Shown here piece after piece: positions 34,801-43,273 of a stretch of DNA of 55,057 nucleotides (position 1 is the first letter of the stretch; each line of letters opens with the position of its first letter). The notes under the pieces were generated by a model. That model was given only the letters and a program-made list of their open reading frames with translations, made no database searches and was not told the origin of the DNA. This DNA is from JAGGAG01 sp031402225 (GTDB taxonomy: Bacteria > Gemmatimonadota > Gemmatimonadetes > Gemmatimonadales > GWC2-71-9). Made by a program: the position numbers and the translations under genes. The DNA is taken from assembly GCA_031402225.1 (NCBI GenBank), contig JANNSD010000118.1:1-55057 (forward strand). The letters run 5' to 3'.

Positions 34801-35052
34801 CCGGGCATACGACCGCTCCGCCATGCGCGCGACATCGAGCGAGGCGTTGCGCTCTGACGGGTAAAAGTAGATGTCGAAGTGGTCGGTCTGGATGATCTGG
34901 AAGTTGAACTTGGAGTACTGGACCTTGTTCAGGCCGAAGTACCCGTCGAAGAAGGTGTTGCCCTGGGCCTGCGCCGTGGCTGGCAGGCCAAGGAGCAGCG
35001 CCACCAGCGCCGCGGCGCGGCACAGCCCGCCAGCGCGACTAGGTGTCGTCAC
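31831..35052 (-). CDS. metalloprotease-like / TolB propeller / outer-membrane barrel fusion
   Basis: A signal peptide (ALVALLLGLPATAQA) is followed by a gluzincin-like domain with an intact zinc motif HEMVH at 148-152 and WFMEGMAEYLS about 30 residues later, giving the third ligand. Next come TolB/WD40-type blades with repeated SPDG motifs (about 330-640) and a BamA/Omp85-like barrel (about 690-1073) ending in Phe, as outer-membrane proteins do. I start at GTG 35052, overlapping rsfS by 14 bp, because the signal peptide follows. Function unknown; it could process or secrete surface proteins. Confidence 0.85.
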   Translation of the reverse strand: MTTPSRAGGLCRAAALVALLLGLPATAQAQGNTFFDGYFGLNKVQYSKFNFQIIQTDHFDIYFYPSERNASLDVARMAERSYARLSRILGHRFTERKIIILYASPTDFGQTNTTDVGEGTQGVTDFFRQRNVLFLQGALRETDHVLTHEMVHQFQFDVFSQGKAGANVQVIASVAPPLWFMEGMAEYLSLGPTTPETAMWLRDAVFENNLPTIDQLTFDPNIFPYRFGHAIWSYIGARWGDEAVGAILTGTLTGGIDGSIRRTLGLTTQQLSQQWRDAVFREYLPELGNGEQARQIAAVALNQERSGGRLHIAPAMSPDGTQIAYFSERDGFSIDMFLADATTGKVTRRLLQPTWSSNYETFRFLNSQGAWSRDGKFLAVTGRRGKYDDIVILEPRRNKTVRRITVKIDGLTTPSWSPDGKQLVFTGYTGGWSDLFIVNADGSGLKQLTNDLYAELHPSWSPDGKTIAFTTDRGPGTNFDVLQAGNFRIGVFELASGSIRVLDQMDHGKNINPCWSPDGQSLVFVSDRGGVSDLYLYDFARNEVFQLTRLLTGSAGFTPLSPVLSWAPDADKVAFMYYERGGFNVYLLSNPRALARTPWRAPAPADSARRAIEVVTRVAPDSSNARPEVGEGGSIYRGKEGFRRADSVPTLAGDSANAAVPPPLSVAQLLDSATLALPDTSEFTFLKYRTRFTPDYIARPQIGYVRDNTGNGVFGSTGISLSDVLGNQQLAFGLAINGRISEAFVTASYANVANRVNWSVGVTQVPFFFAEPSTIRSTADGGFETRQNTRRLLTRFVQGNAWYPLSRFRRFEATLRVGFIDDAFVSLVQRFDAQGFPTSNPEFETISRPDVFMTIPTLAYVFDNTVFGYVGPYLGTRYRVALSQSIGTWQYTQLLLDYRRYTQIKGPFIFAFRGLFYGRRGRDANQFDVFIGVPELVRGNTSGSYIRNECSLPGQTVICLPLLRLVGQQLAVANFELRFPLLTPQMKFAPRGLPPIEGVAFFDAGLSWNQSSVIRWSADDASPVNFRAPIAAWGVGARMNLYGLMILRLDWAFPLARQPYYGSLVTLSLGPTF

Positions 35053-35425
35053 TGCCGCGGAAGACCACGGGCGCGTCGCCCCAGAGGCGTTCGAGCTGGT
35101 AAAAGGTCCGTGCCTCCGGATGAAACACATGCACCATGAAATCGACATAGTCCAGCAGCACCCAGCGGCCACCCGGAACTCCTTCAACGTGATGCGGGTC
35201 GTTGCTCTGCTTGCTCAGCGCGTCCACCACGGCACTGGCGATGCCGCGGACGTGCGCGTCGGAGGTGCCTGACGCAATGATGAAAAAGTCGGCAGTATCG
35301 CTCACCGGCCGCAGGTCGAGCACCATCAAACCCCGTGCCTTGCGGTCCTCGGCCGCCTGCACCGCCTGCGCCACGGCGCTGGGCAACCCGTGGTGCCGAC
35401 GCCCCGACTCCGGCGCGCGGGTCAC
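35039..35425 (-). CDS. rsfS: ribosome silencing factor RsfS
   Basis: Binds L14 of the 50S subunit and blocks joining when nutrients are scarce. The 128 residues contain AVQAAEDRKARGLMVLDLRPVSDTADFFIIASGTS (in part), the signature VEGVPGGRWVLLDYVDFMVHVFHPEAR and YQLERLWGDAP. The GTG at 35425 is 4 bp inside the end of the DAK/DegV gene and matches the family's N-terminus. Confidence 0.93.
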   Translation of the reverse strand: MTRAPESGRRHHGLPSAVAQAVQAAEDRKARGLMVLDLRPVSDTADFFIIASGTSDAHVRGIASAVVDALSKQSNDPHHVEGVPGGRWVLLDYVDFMVHVFHPEARTFYQLERLWGDAPVVFRGSDDT

Positions 35426-37254
35426 GCGGGCGACACGCGCGCGGGTGTTCCGTCCTCCACCTGGTAAAACACCGCCCAGGCGCCGAAGCCGACGTGGGTG
35501 CCGATCACTCCAGTGACCAGCGACACAAACACATCTTTCGGCGCGTACGCGGCCACCAGGGCATTGCGGAGCCGCTCCGCGTCCTCCGGTGCGTCTGCGT
35601 GGGCGATGCCGAACCGGATCGTCCGGGGCCGCGGCGTGAGCTTGCGCTCCAGCAGGGACAGCACCTTCGGGATCACCAGGTCGCGGCCGCGCACCCGGTC
35701 GGCGGGGGCCACCCGGCCGTCGTCCGTCAGCGTGAGGATCGGCTTCACGTCCAGCAGGCCGCCCAGCCATGCCTTGCCCCGGCTGACCCGGCCCGAGCGG
35801 ATCAGGTTGTCGTACGTATCGACCGACAGGAACATCCCCGACTGCCCGCGGATCCGGTCGAGTTCCTTCACGATCTCGGCGGCGCTCCAGCCCGACTCGG
35901 CGAGTTCCGACGCCCGGAGGCCCAGCATGCCGAGTCCCAGTGAGGCGCTCCGGCTGTCGAAGAGGTGCACCCCGTCGATACCGGAGGTGCGCAACGCCGC
36001 CCTGGCCGACTGAAACGTTCCCGACAACGTCCCTGATACGAGCAGCACCACCGCTTCATTGGCCTCGTCGCGGGCGTTCCGGAAGGCCCGGACGAACTCG
36101 CCCGGCGTGGGCTGCGAGGTCGTGGGCAGCTCCTTCGACGCGCGCAGCCGGCGATAGAACTCCTCCGGCTTGAGCTCGAGCCGGTCCCGGAAGACCCGGT
36201 CCCCGAAGATGATCTGCAGGGGAACGAGGGCGATGTGGTGCCGGTCGAGCACCGCGTCGGCAAGGTCGGCCGAACTGTCACAGACGACGGCGATGGCGCG
36301 GCGCTCCGGGTGGGTCAGCTTCCGGTGCTGGGCCCGCATGTCATCGGCCTTGGTGGTGACCAGCTGGCCCCAGCGCGTCGCATAGGTAAAGACGGCATCG
36401 GGGGTGTCGGTATGCACATGGATCTTGAGGATGTCCGATACCGTCGCGACGACGATCGACCCGCCGAAGGCGTGCATGGCTTGCCGCACCTCGTTGGCCG
36501 ATGGCAGCTGCTCGCCGCGGACCAGCACTTCGGTGCAGTAGTGGAAGTCGCGTTCGGCCGCCACGTCGGCGAGGGCGGCGGGCGAGAAGTCGGACTCGCC
36601 AGCCTGGAACGGCTCCGCCGGCATGATGGGATCGCCCTCGATGAACCGGACCACACCCTCCAGCATCCGGACGAACCCCATGCCACCGGCATCCACCACC
36701 CCGGCCTGCTTGAGCACCGCCATGAGCTCCGGGGTGTGGGCGAGCGCCACCTCGCCGTCGCGGAGCATCTGCAGCATGAACTCGACGATGTCGGTGGTGC
36801 CGGCGGCGGCGCGTTCGGCCGAGTTGGCGGCCTCGCGGGCCACGGTCAGGATGGTGCCCTCGCGCGGATCGTCAAGCGACTGCTCCAGCGTGTTGGCCCC
36901 ATGGCGAATGGCCGCCGCCACCTCACGCACCGTCGCCGTGCGCTTGTCACCCACCGACTCGCTGAAGCCCATGAGGAAATGGGCGAGCATCATGCCCGAG
37001 TTGCCCCGCGCGCCGAGCACGGATGCGCGGGCAATCGTCTTCGCCGTTTCTGGAAGCGGCGCGTCGCCGAGCGCCCGGAGGGCGTCGGCGACGGCACGGA
37101 GCGTCAGGCTGAAGTTCGTGCCGGTGTCGCCGTCGGGCACGGGAAAGATGTTGATGCGGTTGATCTCGTCGCGGCCCGCGGCCACCCAGTCGGCGGCCGC
37201 GAACAGGGAGCGGGCCAGTCGCGGCCCGTCGACGTAGGCGATGCGGGCGGTCAC
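35422..37254 (-). CDS. FakA-like kinase fused to DegV/FakB fatty-acid-binding domain
   Basis: Residues about 1-200 are a DhaL/DAK2 kinase domain (FPVPDGDTGTNFSLTL and GARGNSGMMLAHFLMGF), about 200-320 match the middle domain of FakA (FHYCTEVLVRG, KIHVHTDTPDAVF), and about 325-610 are a DegV domain (VVCDSSADLADAVL, LVSGTLSGTFQSA). In Firmicutes, FakA and FakB are separate: FakB carries a fatty acid that FakA phosphorylates. Here both are in one 610-residue chain. The FakA C-terminal domain seems absent. The start is GTG 37254, four bases after rplI. Confidence 0.88.
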   Translation of the reverse strand: MTARIAYVDGPRLARSLFAAADWVAAGRDEINRINIFPVPDGDTGTNFSLTLRAVADALRALGDAPLPETAKTIARASVLGARGNSGMMLAHFLMGFSESVGDKRTATVREVAAAIRHGANTLEQSLDDPREGTILTVAREAANSAERAAAGTTDIVEFMLQMLRDGEVALAHTPELMAVLKQAGVVDAGGMGFVRMLEGVVRFIEGDPIMPAEPFQAGESDFSPAALADVAAERDFHYCTEVLVRGEQLPSANEVRQAMHAFGGSIVVATVSDILKIHVHTDTPDAVFTYATRWGQLVTTKADDMRAQHRKLTHPERRAIAVVCDSSADLADAVLDRHHIALVPLQIIFGDRVFRDRLELKPEEFYRRLRASKELPTTSQPTPGEFVRAFRNARDEANEAVVLLVSGTLSGTFQSARAALRTSGIDGVHLFDSRSASLGLGMLGLRASELAESGWSAAEIVKELDRIRGQSGMFLSVDTYDNLIRSGRVSRGKAWLGGLLDVKPILTLTDDGRVAPADRVRGRDLVIPKVLSLLERKLTPRPRTIRFGIAHADAPEDAERLRNALVAAYAPKDVFVSLVTGVIGTHVGFGAWAVFYQVEDGTPARVSPA

Positions 37255-37258
37255 CGTC

Positions 37259-37705
37259 CTATTCCGGGACGATGTTGACTCTGACCTCGGCGTGAACCTC
37301 GGGCTGGAGGCGCACCGTGACGGAGTGGAAGCCGACGGTCTTGATCGGGTGCTCCAGCTCCAGCTTGCGCTTGTCCACCGAGAATCCCTCGGCCGCCAGC
37401 GCTTCGGCGATGTCCTGCGCGGTGATCGACCCGAACAGTTTGCCCTCCTCGCCGGCCTTGCCACGCATGGCCAGCGTGATGCTGCCGAGCCGGGCAGCCA
37501 GCTGCTCGGATGCCGCCTTCTCGGCGTTGGCCTTGGTGTCCCGGGCCTTCGCCTCGGCCTCGATGCGCTTCTTGTTGCCAGGCGTCGCCTCGAACGCGAG
37601 TCCGCGCGGCAGCAGGAAATTGCGGGCGTACCCGGGCTTCACCTTGACCAGCTGCCCCGCCTTGCCGAGGGACTGTACGTCTTCCCGCAGGATCACTTCC
37701 ATCAT
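37259..37705 (-). CDS. rplI: 50S ribosomal protein L9
   Basis: L9 with its N-terminal RNA-binding domain (MEVILREDVQSLGKAGQLVKVKPGYARNFLLP in part), the long connecting helix and the C-terminal domain (LFGSITAQDIAEAL...VTVRLQPEVHAEVRV). AGGAGG lies 9 bases before the first of two ATG codons (37705); the second ATG at 37702 is the alternative. The first ATG overlaps the stop of the DUF2232 gene. Confidence 0.96.
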   Translation of the reverse strand: MMEVILREDVQSLGKAGQLVKVKPGYARNFLLPRGLAFEATPGNKKRIEAEAKARDTKANAEKAASEQLAARLGSITLAMRGKAGEEGKLFGSITAQDIAEALAAEGFSVDKRKLELEHPIKTVGFHSVTVRLQPEVHAEVRVNIVPE

Positions 37706-38625
37706 CGCTGGGTTCCTCCTGTAGTCGGCGCCATCCGGCGCCGGAAGTCGAGCCACGTATCGGCGAGCCCGAGAATAGTCAGGCCGCTCACCACAAAGGC
37801 AAGCATGAGGATAGTCAGGACCGTGTACAGCACGATGCCCACTGGTCCGACGCGGCCCGCGCCCGCGCGAAACACGGCACCACCCCGCAGCGCGTACAGT
37901 GCCAGCATGACCAGCAGGACGTTGCCGGCCACTTGCCGTGCGCCGGGGATGGCGGTTCCCCCCGGTATGAGCAGCAGGGCCAGGCTGATCACCACCAGCC
38001 ACACCGCGTGGTCACTGAACGTGAACGCCGCGAGCGGCTTCGGGGCCGGTCCGAGGGGAGATGTGGCCAGCGCGAAGTGGCCTCGCCAGGCGAGGGCCAG
38101 GCCGGCCAGCGTCACCAGCACCAAGCCTGCCGGCAGAAGCTGGACAATCGATCGCGCCTGCCCGGCCAACTCGAAAAGCGGCGCACTGAGCTGTGGTCCG
38201 GCGTCACCCCACAACCGGTCCGCCATACGGGCCTGCTCCAGGAACGCGGACGACCACCATCGTGCCGTAGCCAACTCCACGTCGGCCCAGCGGACGCCCA
38301 GCGCCATCATCCAGCCGAAGGTTACCGCACTGGCCGCCGCGATGGCCAGCGCCGCCTGCCTCAGGCCCCGGCCCGGTGCGCGCGGCGCCAGGATGACCCA
38401 GGCGCCGATGATGCTCACGCTGTAGGCGCGCAGGAACTGGCCTGGAAGTGCCTCGCGCTGGGCCACCCAGAGCAGGCACCAGGCGACGGCCAGGATGACC
38501 GTGACCCGTGCCTGACGCGATACTGGCCGGGCTACCAGGAGGAGCCCGGCCAGCGGTCCGAGCAACAGGATGCCCGGGGCGACCAGCAAGTACGTGACGA
38601 CCAGCAACAACCAACCAGGCGACAC
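37702..38625 (-). CDS. YybS-like (DUF2232) membrane protein
   Basis: A 307-residue integral membrane protein with about eight hydrophobic segments. Its position between rpsR and rplI and the C-terminal helix block (GNVLLVMLALYALRGGAVF...LLTILMLAF-like) fit the YybS/DUF2232 family, which commonly sits in this ribosomal cluster. Function unknown. The start is GTG at 38625. Confidence 0.78.
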   Translation of the reverse strand: MSPGWLLLVVTYLLVAPGILLLGPLAGLLLVARPVSRQARVTVILAVAWCLLWVAQREALPGQFLRAYSVSIIGAWVILAPRAPGRGLRQAALAIAAASAVTFGWMMALGVRWADVELATARWWSSAFLEQARMADRLWGDAGPQLSAPLFELAGQARSIVQLLPAGLVLVTLAGLALAWRGHFALATSPLGPAPKPLAAFTFSDHAVWLVVISLALLLIPGGTAIPGARQVAGNVLLVMLALYALRGGAVFRAGAGRVGPVGIVLYTVLTILMLAFVVSGLTILGLADTWLDFRRRMAPTTGGTQR

Positions 38626-38663
38626 GCGGGCAACTCCCGGCGCCGCCGCCGGGCTGGCGTGCG

Positions 38664-38882
38664 TCAGCCGCCCCTCTTCACATAGGGCAGCAGGGCGAGG
38701 TAGCGCGCCCGCTTGATAGCGACGCTGATCTGGCGCTGGTGCCGGGCGCTGATGCCGGACAGCCGGCTCGGCAGGATCTTGCCGCGCTCGGTCAGGAAGC
38801 GCTGGAGCAGCTTCTCGTCCTTGTAGTCAACGTACCGGATGCCCTGTTCGGCGAGCGGATCGCCCTTGCGGCTGCGCTTCAT
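38664..38882 (-). CDS. rpsR: 30S ribosomal protein S18
   Basis: 72 residues covering the S18 core: IRYVDYKDEKLLQRFLTERGKILP followed by RLSGISARHQRQISVAIKRARYLALLPY. No zinc cysteines are present. Its start overlaps the rpsF stop by 4 bp (ATGA), the usual S6-S18 pairing. Confidence 0.97.
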   Translation of the reverse strand: MKRSRKGDPLAEQGIRYVDYKDEKLLQRFLTERGKILPSRLSGISARHQRQISVAIKRARYLALLPYVKRGG

Positions 38883-39223
38883 TCTTCTTCCTCCTCGAAC
38901 TTGCGGTCACCCGGCTCGCGGCTCAGGGTGTAGTCCTTGTCGTCGGCGACAACCAGAAAGCGCAGCACGCCATCGTCCAGCTTGATGGCCCGCTCGAACT
39001 CGGGCAACGCCGTCGTGTCCGCCTGGAAATTGGCGACGACATAGTACCCCATCTCACGCTTCTTGATCGGATAGGCGAGGGAACGCTTGCCCCAGTGGTT
39101 GAGACGGGGGGCTTCGCTGTCGGTGTGCTTCACCAGCGCGTGGTACCGCTCGAGCCGTTCGTTGATTGCCGGCTCTTCGAGGGCGCTGTCGAAGATGTAC
39201 ACCACTTCGTATGGTCGGACCAT
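38879..39223 (-). CDS. rpsF: 30S ribosomal protein S6
   Basis: S6, partner of S18 on the 16S rRNA platform. MVRPYEVVYIFD opens the protein, WGKRSLAYPIKKREMGYYVVANF is the signature, and a Glu-rich tail ends it at 114 residues. ATG 39223 has AGGAAAGG upstream; the frame extends further 5' without similarity. First gene of the long minus-strand run to smc. Confidence 0.97.
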   Translation of the reverse strand: MVRPYEVVYIFDSALEEPAINERLERYHALVKHTDSEAPRLNHWGKRSLAYPIKKREMGYYVVANFQADTTALPEFERAIKLDDGVLRFLVVADDKDYTLSREPGDRKFEEEEE

Positions 39224-39291
39224 GGCACCTTTCCTGTGGACGTGAGCCCCGGGCGGCTGGTGCAGCCCCTGGGGAGGGTTCTGGACCCGCA

Positions 39292-39320
39292 AATCTAGCC
39301 GGGATCAGGGCTTACTGGAA
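39292..39320 (-). promoter_or_regulatory. possible rpsF promoter
   Basis: On the minus strand TTCCAG (39315-39320), a 17-bp spacer and TAGATT (39292-39297). The -10 is fair and the -35 weak. The R4 array begins at the very next base (39321). Confidence 0.38.
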
Positions 39321-39463
39321 GGGAGACGGGAGACGGGAGACGGGAGACGGGAGACGGGACGGGAGACGGGACGGGAGACGGCAGACGCGAAAAGCGGTGT
39401 GGCATCGCTTACAATTCAGCGCATCTGTCTCCCGTCTCCCGACTCCCGTCTCCCGTCTCCCGG
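39321..39463. repeat. inverted GGGAGAC array (R4)
   Basis: A left arm of about eight GGGAGAC/GGGAC units (39321-39389) and a right arm of five TCTCCCG/ACTCCCG units (39427-39463) face each other around a 35-base centre with a TACAAT box (39410-39415). The heptamer equals that of R1, 34 kb away. The right arm ends 4 bases before the MOSC gene's ATG and replaces any Shine-Dalgarno. Confidence 0.9.
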
Positions 39464-39467
39464 CCCT

Positions 39468-40118
39468 ATGCGCCTCCTCTCCATCCTGATCGGCACCCCG
39501 ACGGTCTACGGCATTCCCGGGTCAGACGACCCGATGGACCGCGTCTTCACCAGCGCCATCGGCAAGACCCCGGTGGGTGGCCGGGTCTGGGCGGCCCAGC
39601 TAGGCCTCTCCGGCGACGCGGTGGCCGACCGGAAGCACCATGGTGGCGCTGACCAGGCGCTCCTGGCCTACTCGGCGGAGCACTATGCCCGCTGGCGGAA
39701 GGAATGGCTGCGGGAAGACGTCGGGCCCGGCGCCTTTGGCGAAAACCTGACCGTCACCGAGACCGATGAGGACTCGGTTTGCCTGGGTGACCGATGGCAG
39801 GTGGGTCCGGTGCTGTTCGAGGTATCGAAGCCCCGGACGCCATGCAACACCCTCGCACGGCGGCACCGGAGACCCGACCTGGTCGCCACGGTGCTCGCCA
39901 ATGGGCGCTCGGGGTGGTACGTGCGGGTGAAGAAGGAGGGATGGATCGAGGCGGGCACGCCGGTGGTGCTGATCGACCGACCCTATCCGCAATGGGCGGT
40001 GCGGCGCGTGGCCGAGGTGATGTCAGAACGCCAGCAGCGGACCGAGGAGGCGTCGCTGCTGGCGCAATGTCCGGCGCTGGCGGAGGACTGGAGATACAAG
40101 CTGAGTCGTGAGTCGTGA
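39468..40118 (+). CDS. MOSC-domain protein (YiiM-like)
   Basis: A 216-residue MOSC-domain protein; YiiM-like members are molybdenum-cofactor proteins that reduce N-hydroxylated bases. The block DRKHHGGADQALLAYSAEHY, GAFGENLTV, LGDRWQVGPVLFEVSKPRTPCNTLARR with the cofactor-binding Cys, and a YiiM-type C-terminal helical tail are visible. The ATG at 39468 sits directly after the R4 array. The last residues (LSRES) and stop are encoded by the R5 repeat. Confidence 0.88.
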   Translation: MRLLSILIGTPTVYGIPGSDDPMDRVFTSAIGKTPVGGRVWAAQLGLSGDAVADRKHHGGADQALLAYSAEHYARWRKEWLREDVGPGAFGENLTVTETDEDSVCLGDRWQVGPVLFEVSKPRTPCNTLARRHRRPDLVATVLANGRSGWYVRVKKEGWIEAGTPVVLIDRPYPQWAVRRVAEVMSERQQRTEEASLLAQCPALAEDWRYKLSRES

Positions 40119-40171
40119 GTCGTCAGAGAGTTATCAGCTGCCCACTCCCTGACGACTGCGGACTGACGACT
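40103..40171. repeat. inverted GAGTCGT array (R5)
   Basis: Three GAGTCGT-type heptamers (40103-40123) are mirrored by CTGACGACT copies (two, about 40149-40171), with AGTCGTCAG pairing exactly to CTGACGACT. It lies between two convergent genes, could serve as a bidirectional terminator, and its left arm includes the MOSC stop codon. Confidence 0.85.
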
Positions 40172-40173
40172 GC

Positions 40174-40881
40174 CTACCTCCGGTTCCCGAAGAGCCGCAG
40201 GAAGGTGAGGAAGAGGTTGATGAAGTTGAGGTACAGCGACAGCGCTCCACTGACCGCATACGATCCCGACTGCGGCCCCTCCACGGCCAGCGCCATCCGC
40301 TTGAGCCGCTGCGCATCGTACATGGTCAACCCGGTGAAGACGATCACCATGGCCACCGACATGACGAAGTTCAGGGCCGGACTCTTCAGGAACAGGTTGA
40401 CCAGCATCGCGATGATTACGCCAAACAATCCCATCATGGCGAACGACCCCACGCCGTCCAGGCTGCGCTTCGTCACGGTGCCATAGAGCGCCAGCGCGCC
40501 GAACATCCCGGCGGTGCTCACGAACGCGGTGACGATGGACCCGCGGGTGTACACCAGCAGGATCAGCGACAGCGTGATGCCGGTGAGCGCGGAGTAGAGC
40601 AGGAACAACCCGGCCGACGCGGTGGGCGACAGGGTGTTCACCTTGGCCGACACGACATACACCAGCGCCAGCTGGGCAATGATGAGGCCGAAGAACAGGA
40701 TGCGGTTGGTGACGAGCGTTTGCACCAACGCCGGCGAGCCGATCACCGCGAAGGCGACGGCTGCGGTAACGAGCAGGCCACCGAACATCCAGCCGTACAC
40801 CCCGCGCAGAAACTCGGCGACGCGGGCATCAGAGGCCGCGGTGCCCGGCATGGCGGCTGAGGTACCAAAGGGACTGGTCAT
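40174..40881 (-). CDS. Bax inhibitor-1 family membrane protein
   Basis: Seven hydrophobic segments in 235 residues, with the BI-1/YccA/YbhL pattern: RVYGWMFGGLLVTA-like first helix (FLRGVYGWMFGGLLVTAAVAF), MYDAQRLKRMA after the sixth, and LSLYLNFINLFLTFLRLFG near the end. Homologues act as pH-sensitive calcium leak channels or modulators of FtsH. ATG 40881 follows a GGGAGGAATTC ribosome-binding site. Confidence 0.92.
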   Translation of the reverse strand: MTSPFGTSAAMPGTAASDARVAEFLRGVYGWMFGGLLVTAAVAFAVIGSPALVQTLVTNRILFFGLIIAQLALVYVVSAKVNTLSPTASAGLFLLYSALTGITLSLILLVYTRGSIVTAFVSTAGMFGALALYGTVTKRSLDGVGSFAMMGLFGVIIAMLVNLFLKSPALNFVMSVAMVIVFTGLTMYDAQRLKRMALAVEGPQSGSYAVSGALSLYLNFINLFLTFLRLFGNRR

Positions 40882-40908
40882 GAATTCCTCCCGGACTGAG
40901 TCCGGCAA

Positions 40909-42006
<1,098 letters not shown>

Positions 42007-42013
42007 GTGGTGC

Positions 42014-42580
42014 CTACGATCCCTTGTTGAAGCGCGTCATGGCGCGTTCGATACCTTCGGTGAGCCAGCTCTCGGCCGCATCGGTCATCGGGTCGAGCAG
42101 GTCATCCACGGCGCCGCGCTCCTCGCGCGTGAAGGGCGCCAGCACGTAGTCGGCGAGGTCGTCGCCGGTGGGCTGCGGCCCTACGCCGATCCGGAGGCGC
42201 GCATAGTCCTGTCGCTGCAACGTCGCCTCGATGCTCTTGAGCCCGTTGTGGCCACCGGCCGACCCGGCCCCGCGCAACCGGAAGCGGCCGGTGGCGAGCG
42301 CCACGTCGTCGACCAGCACGAGGAGCCCGGTCGCCGGGTCGAGTGTGCCGCCGAGCAGATGCGAGAGGGCGGCGCCACTGCGGTTCATGAATGTCTGGGG
42401 CTTGAGCACCTGGACGGGTTCGCCTTGCCACTCACCCTGGGCAACGCGGGCCCGGTCGCCACGACGAAAGCTCCCGAGCCCCCAACGACGCGCGATGTGA
42501 TCGGCGAGCAGGAACCCGGCGTTGTGCCGGGTGTCCTCATACTCCTGGCCGGGATTGCCCAGCCCTACGATGACGCGCAG
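42014..42580 (-). CDS. pth: peptidyl-tRNA hydrolase with CTG start
   Basis: Recycles peptidyl-tRNA. The full protein reads (M)RVIVGLGNPGQEYEDTRHN at the N-terminus, with the catalytic His in TRHNAGF, QTFMNRSG, LVDDVALATGRFRLRGAG and GHNGLKSI; 188 residues is normal. In this frame there is no ATG, GTG or TTG between the in-frame rplY stop (42593-42595) and the conserved core, but CTG at 42580 gives the exact family N-terminus and has GGAG 7 bases upstream. A start at internal GTG 42409 would delete the active-site His, so I reject it. Confidence 0.88.
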   Translation of the reverse strand: MRVIVGLGNPGQEYEDTRHNAGFLLADHIARRWGLGSFRRGDRARVAQGEWQGEPVQVLKPQTFMNRSGAALSHLLGGTLDPATGLLVLVDDVALATGRFRLRGAGSAGGHNGLKSIEATLQRQDYARLRIGVGPQPTGDDLADYVLAPFTREERGAVDDLLDPMTDAAESWLTEGIERAMTRFNKGS

Positions 42581-42592
42581 GGCCGCACTCCG

Positions 42593-43252
42593 CTACTTCT
42601 CGGCTTCCTCGGCGTCGGCCTTCGCCTTGCGAATCAACTCCGGCTCGCCCGTCGCGGGTGCCTCAGCGGCCGCGGCCACTGGTGTTTCCTCGGCGCGCGG
42701 CGACGCGACCACGGCTACCGTCTGGGTGGCATCGGTGACGATGTCGGCCTTGGCGACGGTCAGGTCGCTGACGTGCAGCGACTGCCCGATGGCGAGACCG
42801 GTGACGTCGATCTCGATGAGTTCCGGGATGTCGGCTGGCAGCGCCCGGATCTGCAGCGCGTGCAGCTGCTGCTCCAGGACGCCGCCGTGGTTCCGGACCC
42901 CGTCCGGGGTGCCCACGAGCTTGATGGCGACTTCCACGGCCACCTTCTCGTTGGCGCGCACCTCGTAGAGGTCAATGTGCACGATGGTGCTGCCGCGAAG
43001 CGGATCGCGCTGGATCTCGCGAATGAGTGCCTTCACCGGGGCACGATCATCGACGGTGACGTCGACCAGCGTGCTCGAGTGGGCGCCCACGAGGAGCCGG
43101 GTGAGGGCCTGGGCCGCGATCTGCAGCGACTCCGGCTCCCGGTGGTGGCCGTAAATGACGCCCGGAACGACGCCGGAGCGGCGGAGGGAGCGCGCCGCGC
43201 CCTTGCCGGTGTTGCTGCGGGAGTGCGCCTGCAGGGATGCCTTGCTTGCCAT
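42593..43252 (-). CDS. rplY: 50S ribosomal protein L25/CTC
   Basis: 5S-rRNA-binding protein in the long CTC form (219 residues): the L25 domain (SRSNTGKGAARSLRRSGVVPGVIYG) plus the C-terminal beta domain and an Ala/Glu-rich tail. It lies between prs and pth, the classical order. Its TAG stop is in the same frame as pth, twelve bases before the proposed CTG start. Confidence 0.96.
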   Translation of the reverse strand: MASKASLQAHSRSNTGKGAARSLRRSGVVPGVIYGHHREPESLQIAAQALTRLLVGAHSSTLVDVTVDDRAPVKALIREIQRDPLRGSTIVHIDLYEVRANEKVAVEVAIKLVGTPDGVRNHGGVLEQQLHALQIRALPADIPELIEIDVTGLAIGQSLHVSDLTVAKADIVTDATQTVAVVASPRAEETPVAAAAEAPATGEPELIRKAKADAEEAEK

Positions 43253-43273
43253 GGTCGTGTTCCTGTTCCTGGA

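Noticed and set aside
42409..42411. GTG 42409 as the pth start
   Set aside because: It would remove about 57 residues including the catalytic His and the GLGNPG motif that are encoded upstream in the same frame.
42014..42595. Frameshifted or truncated pth
   Set aside because: The frame is intact from CTG 42580 with every conserved block; only the start codon is unusual.
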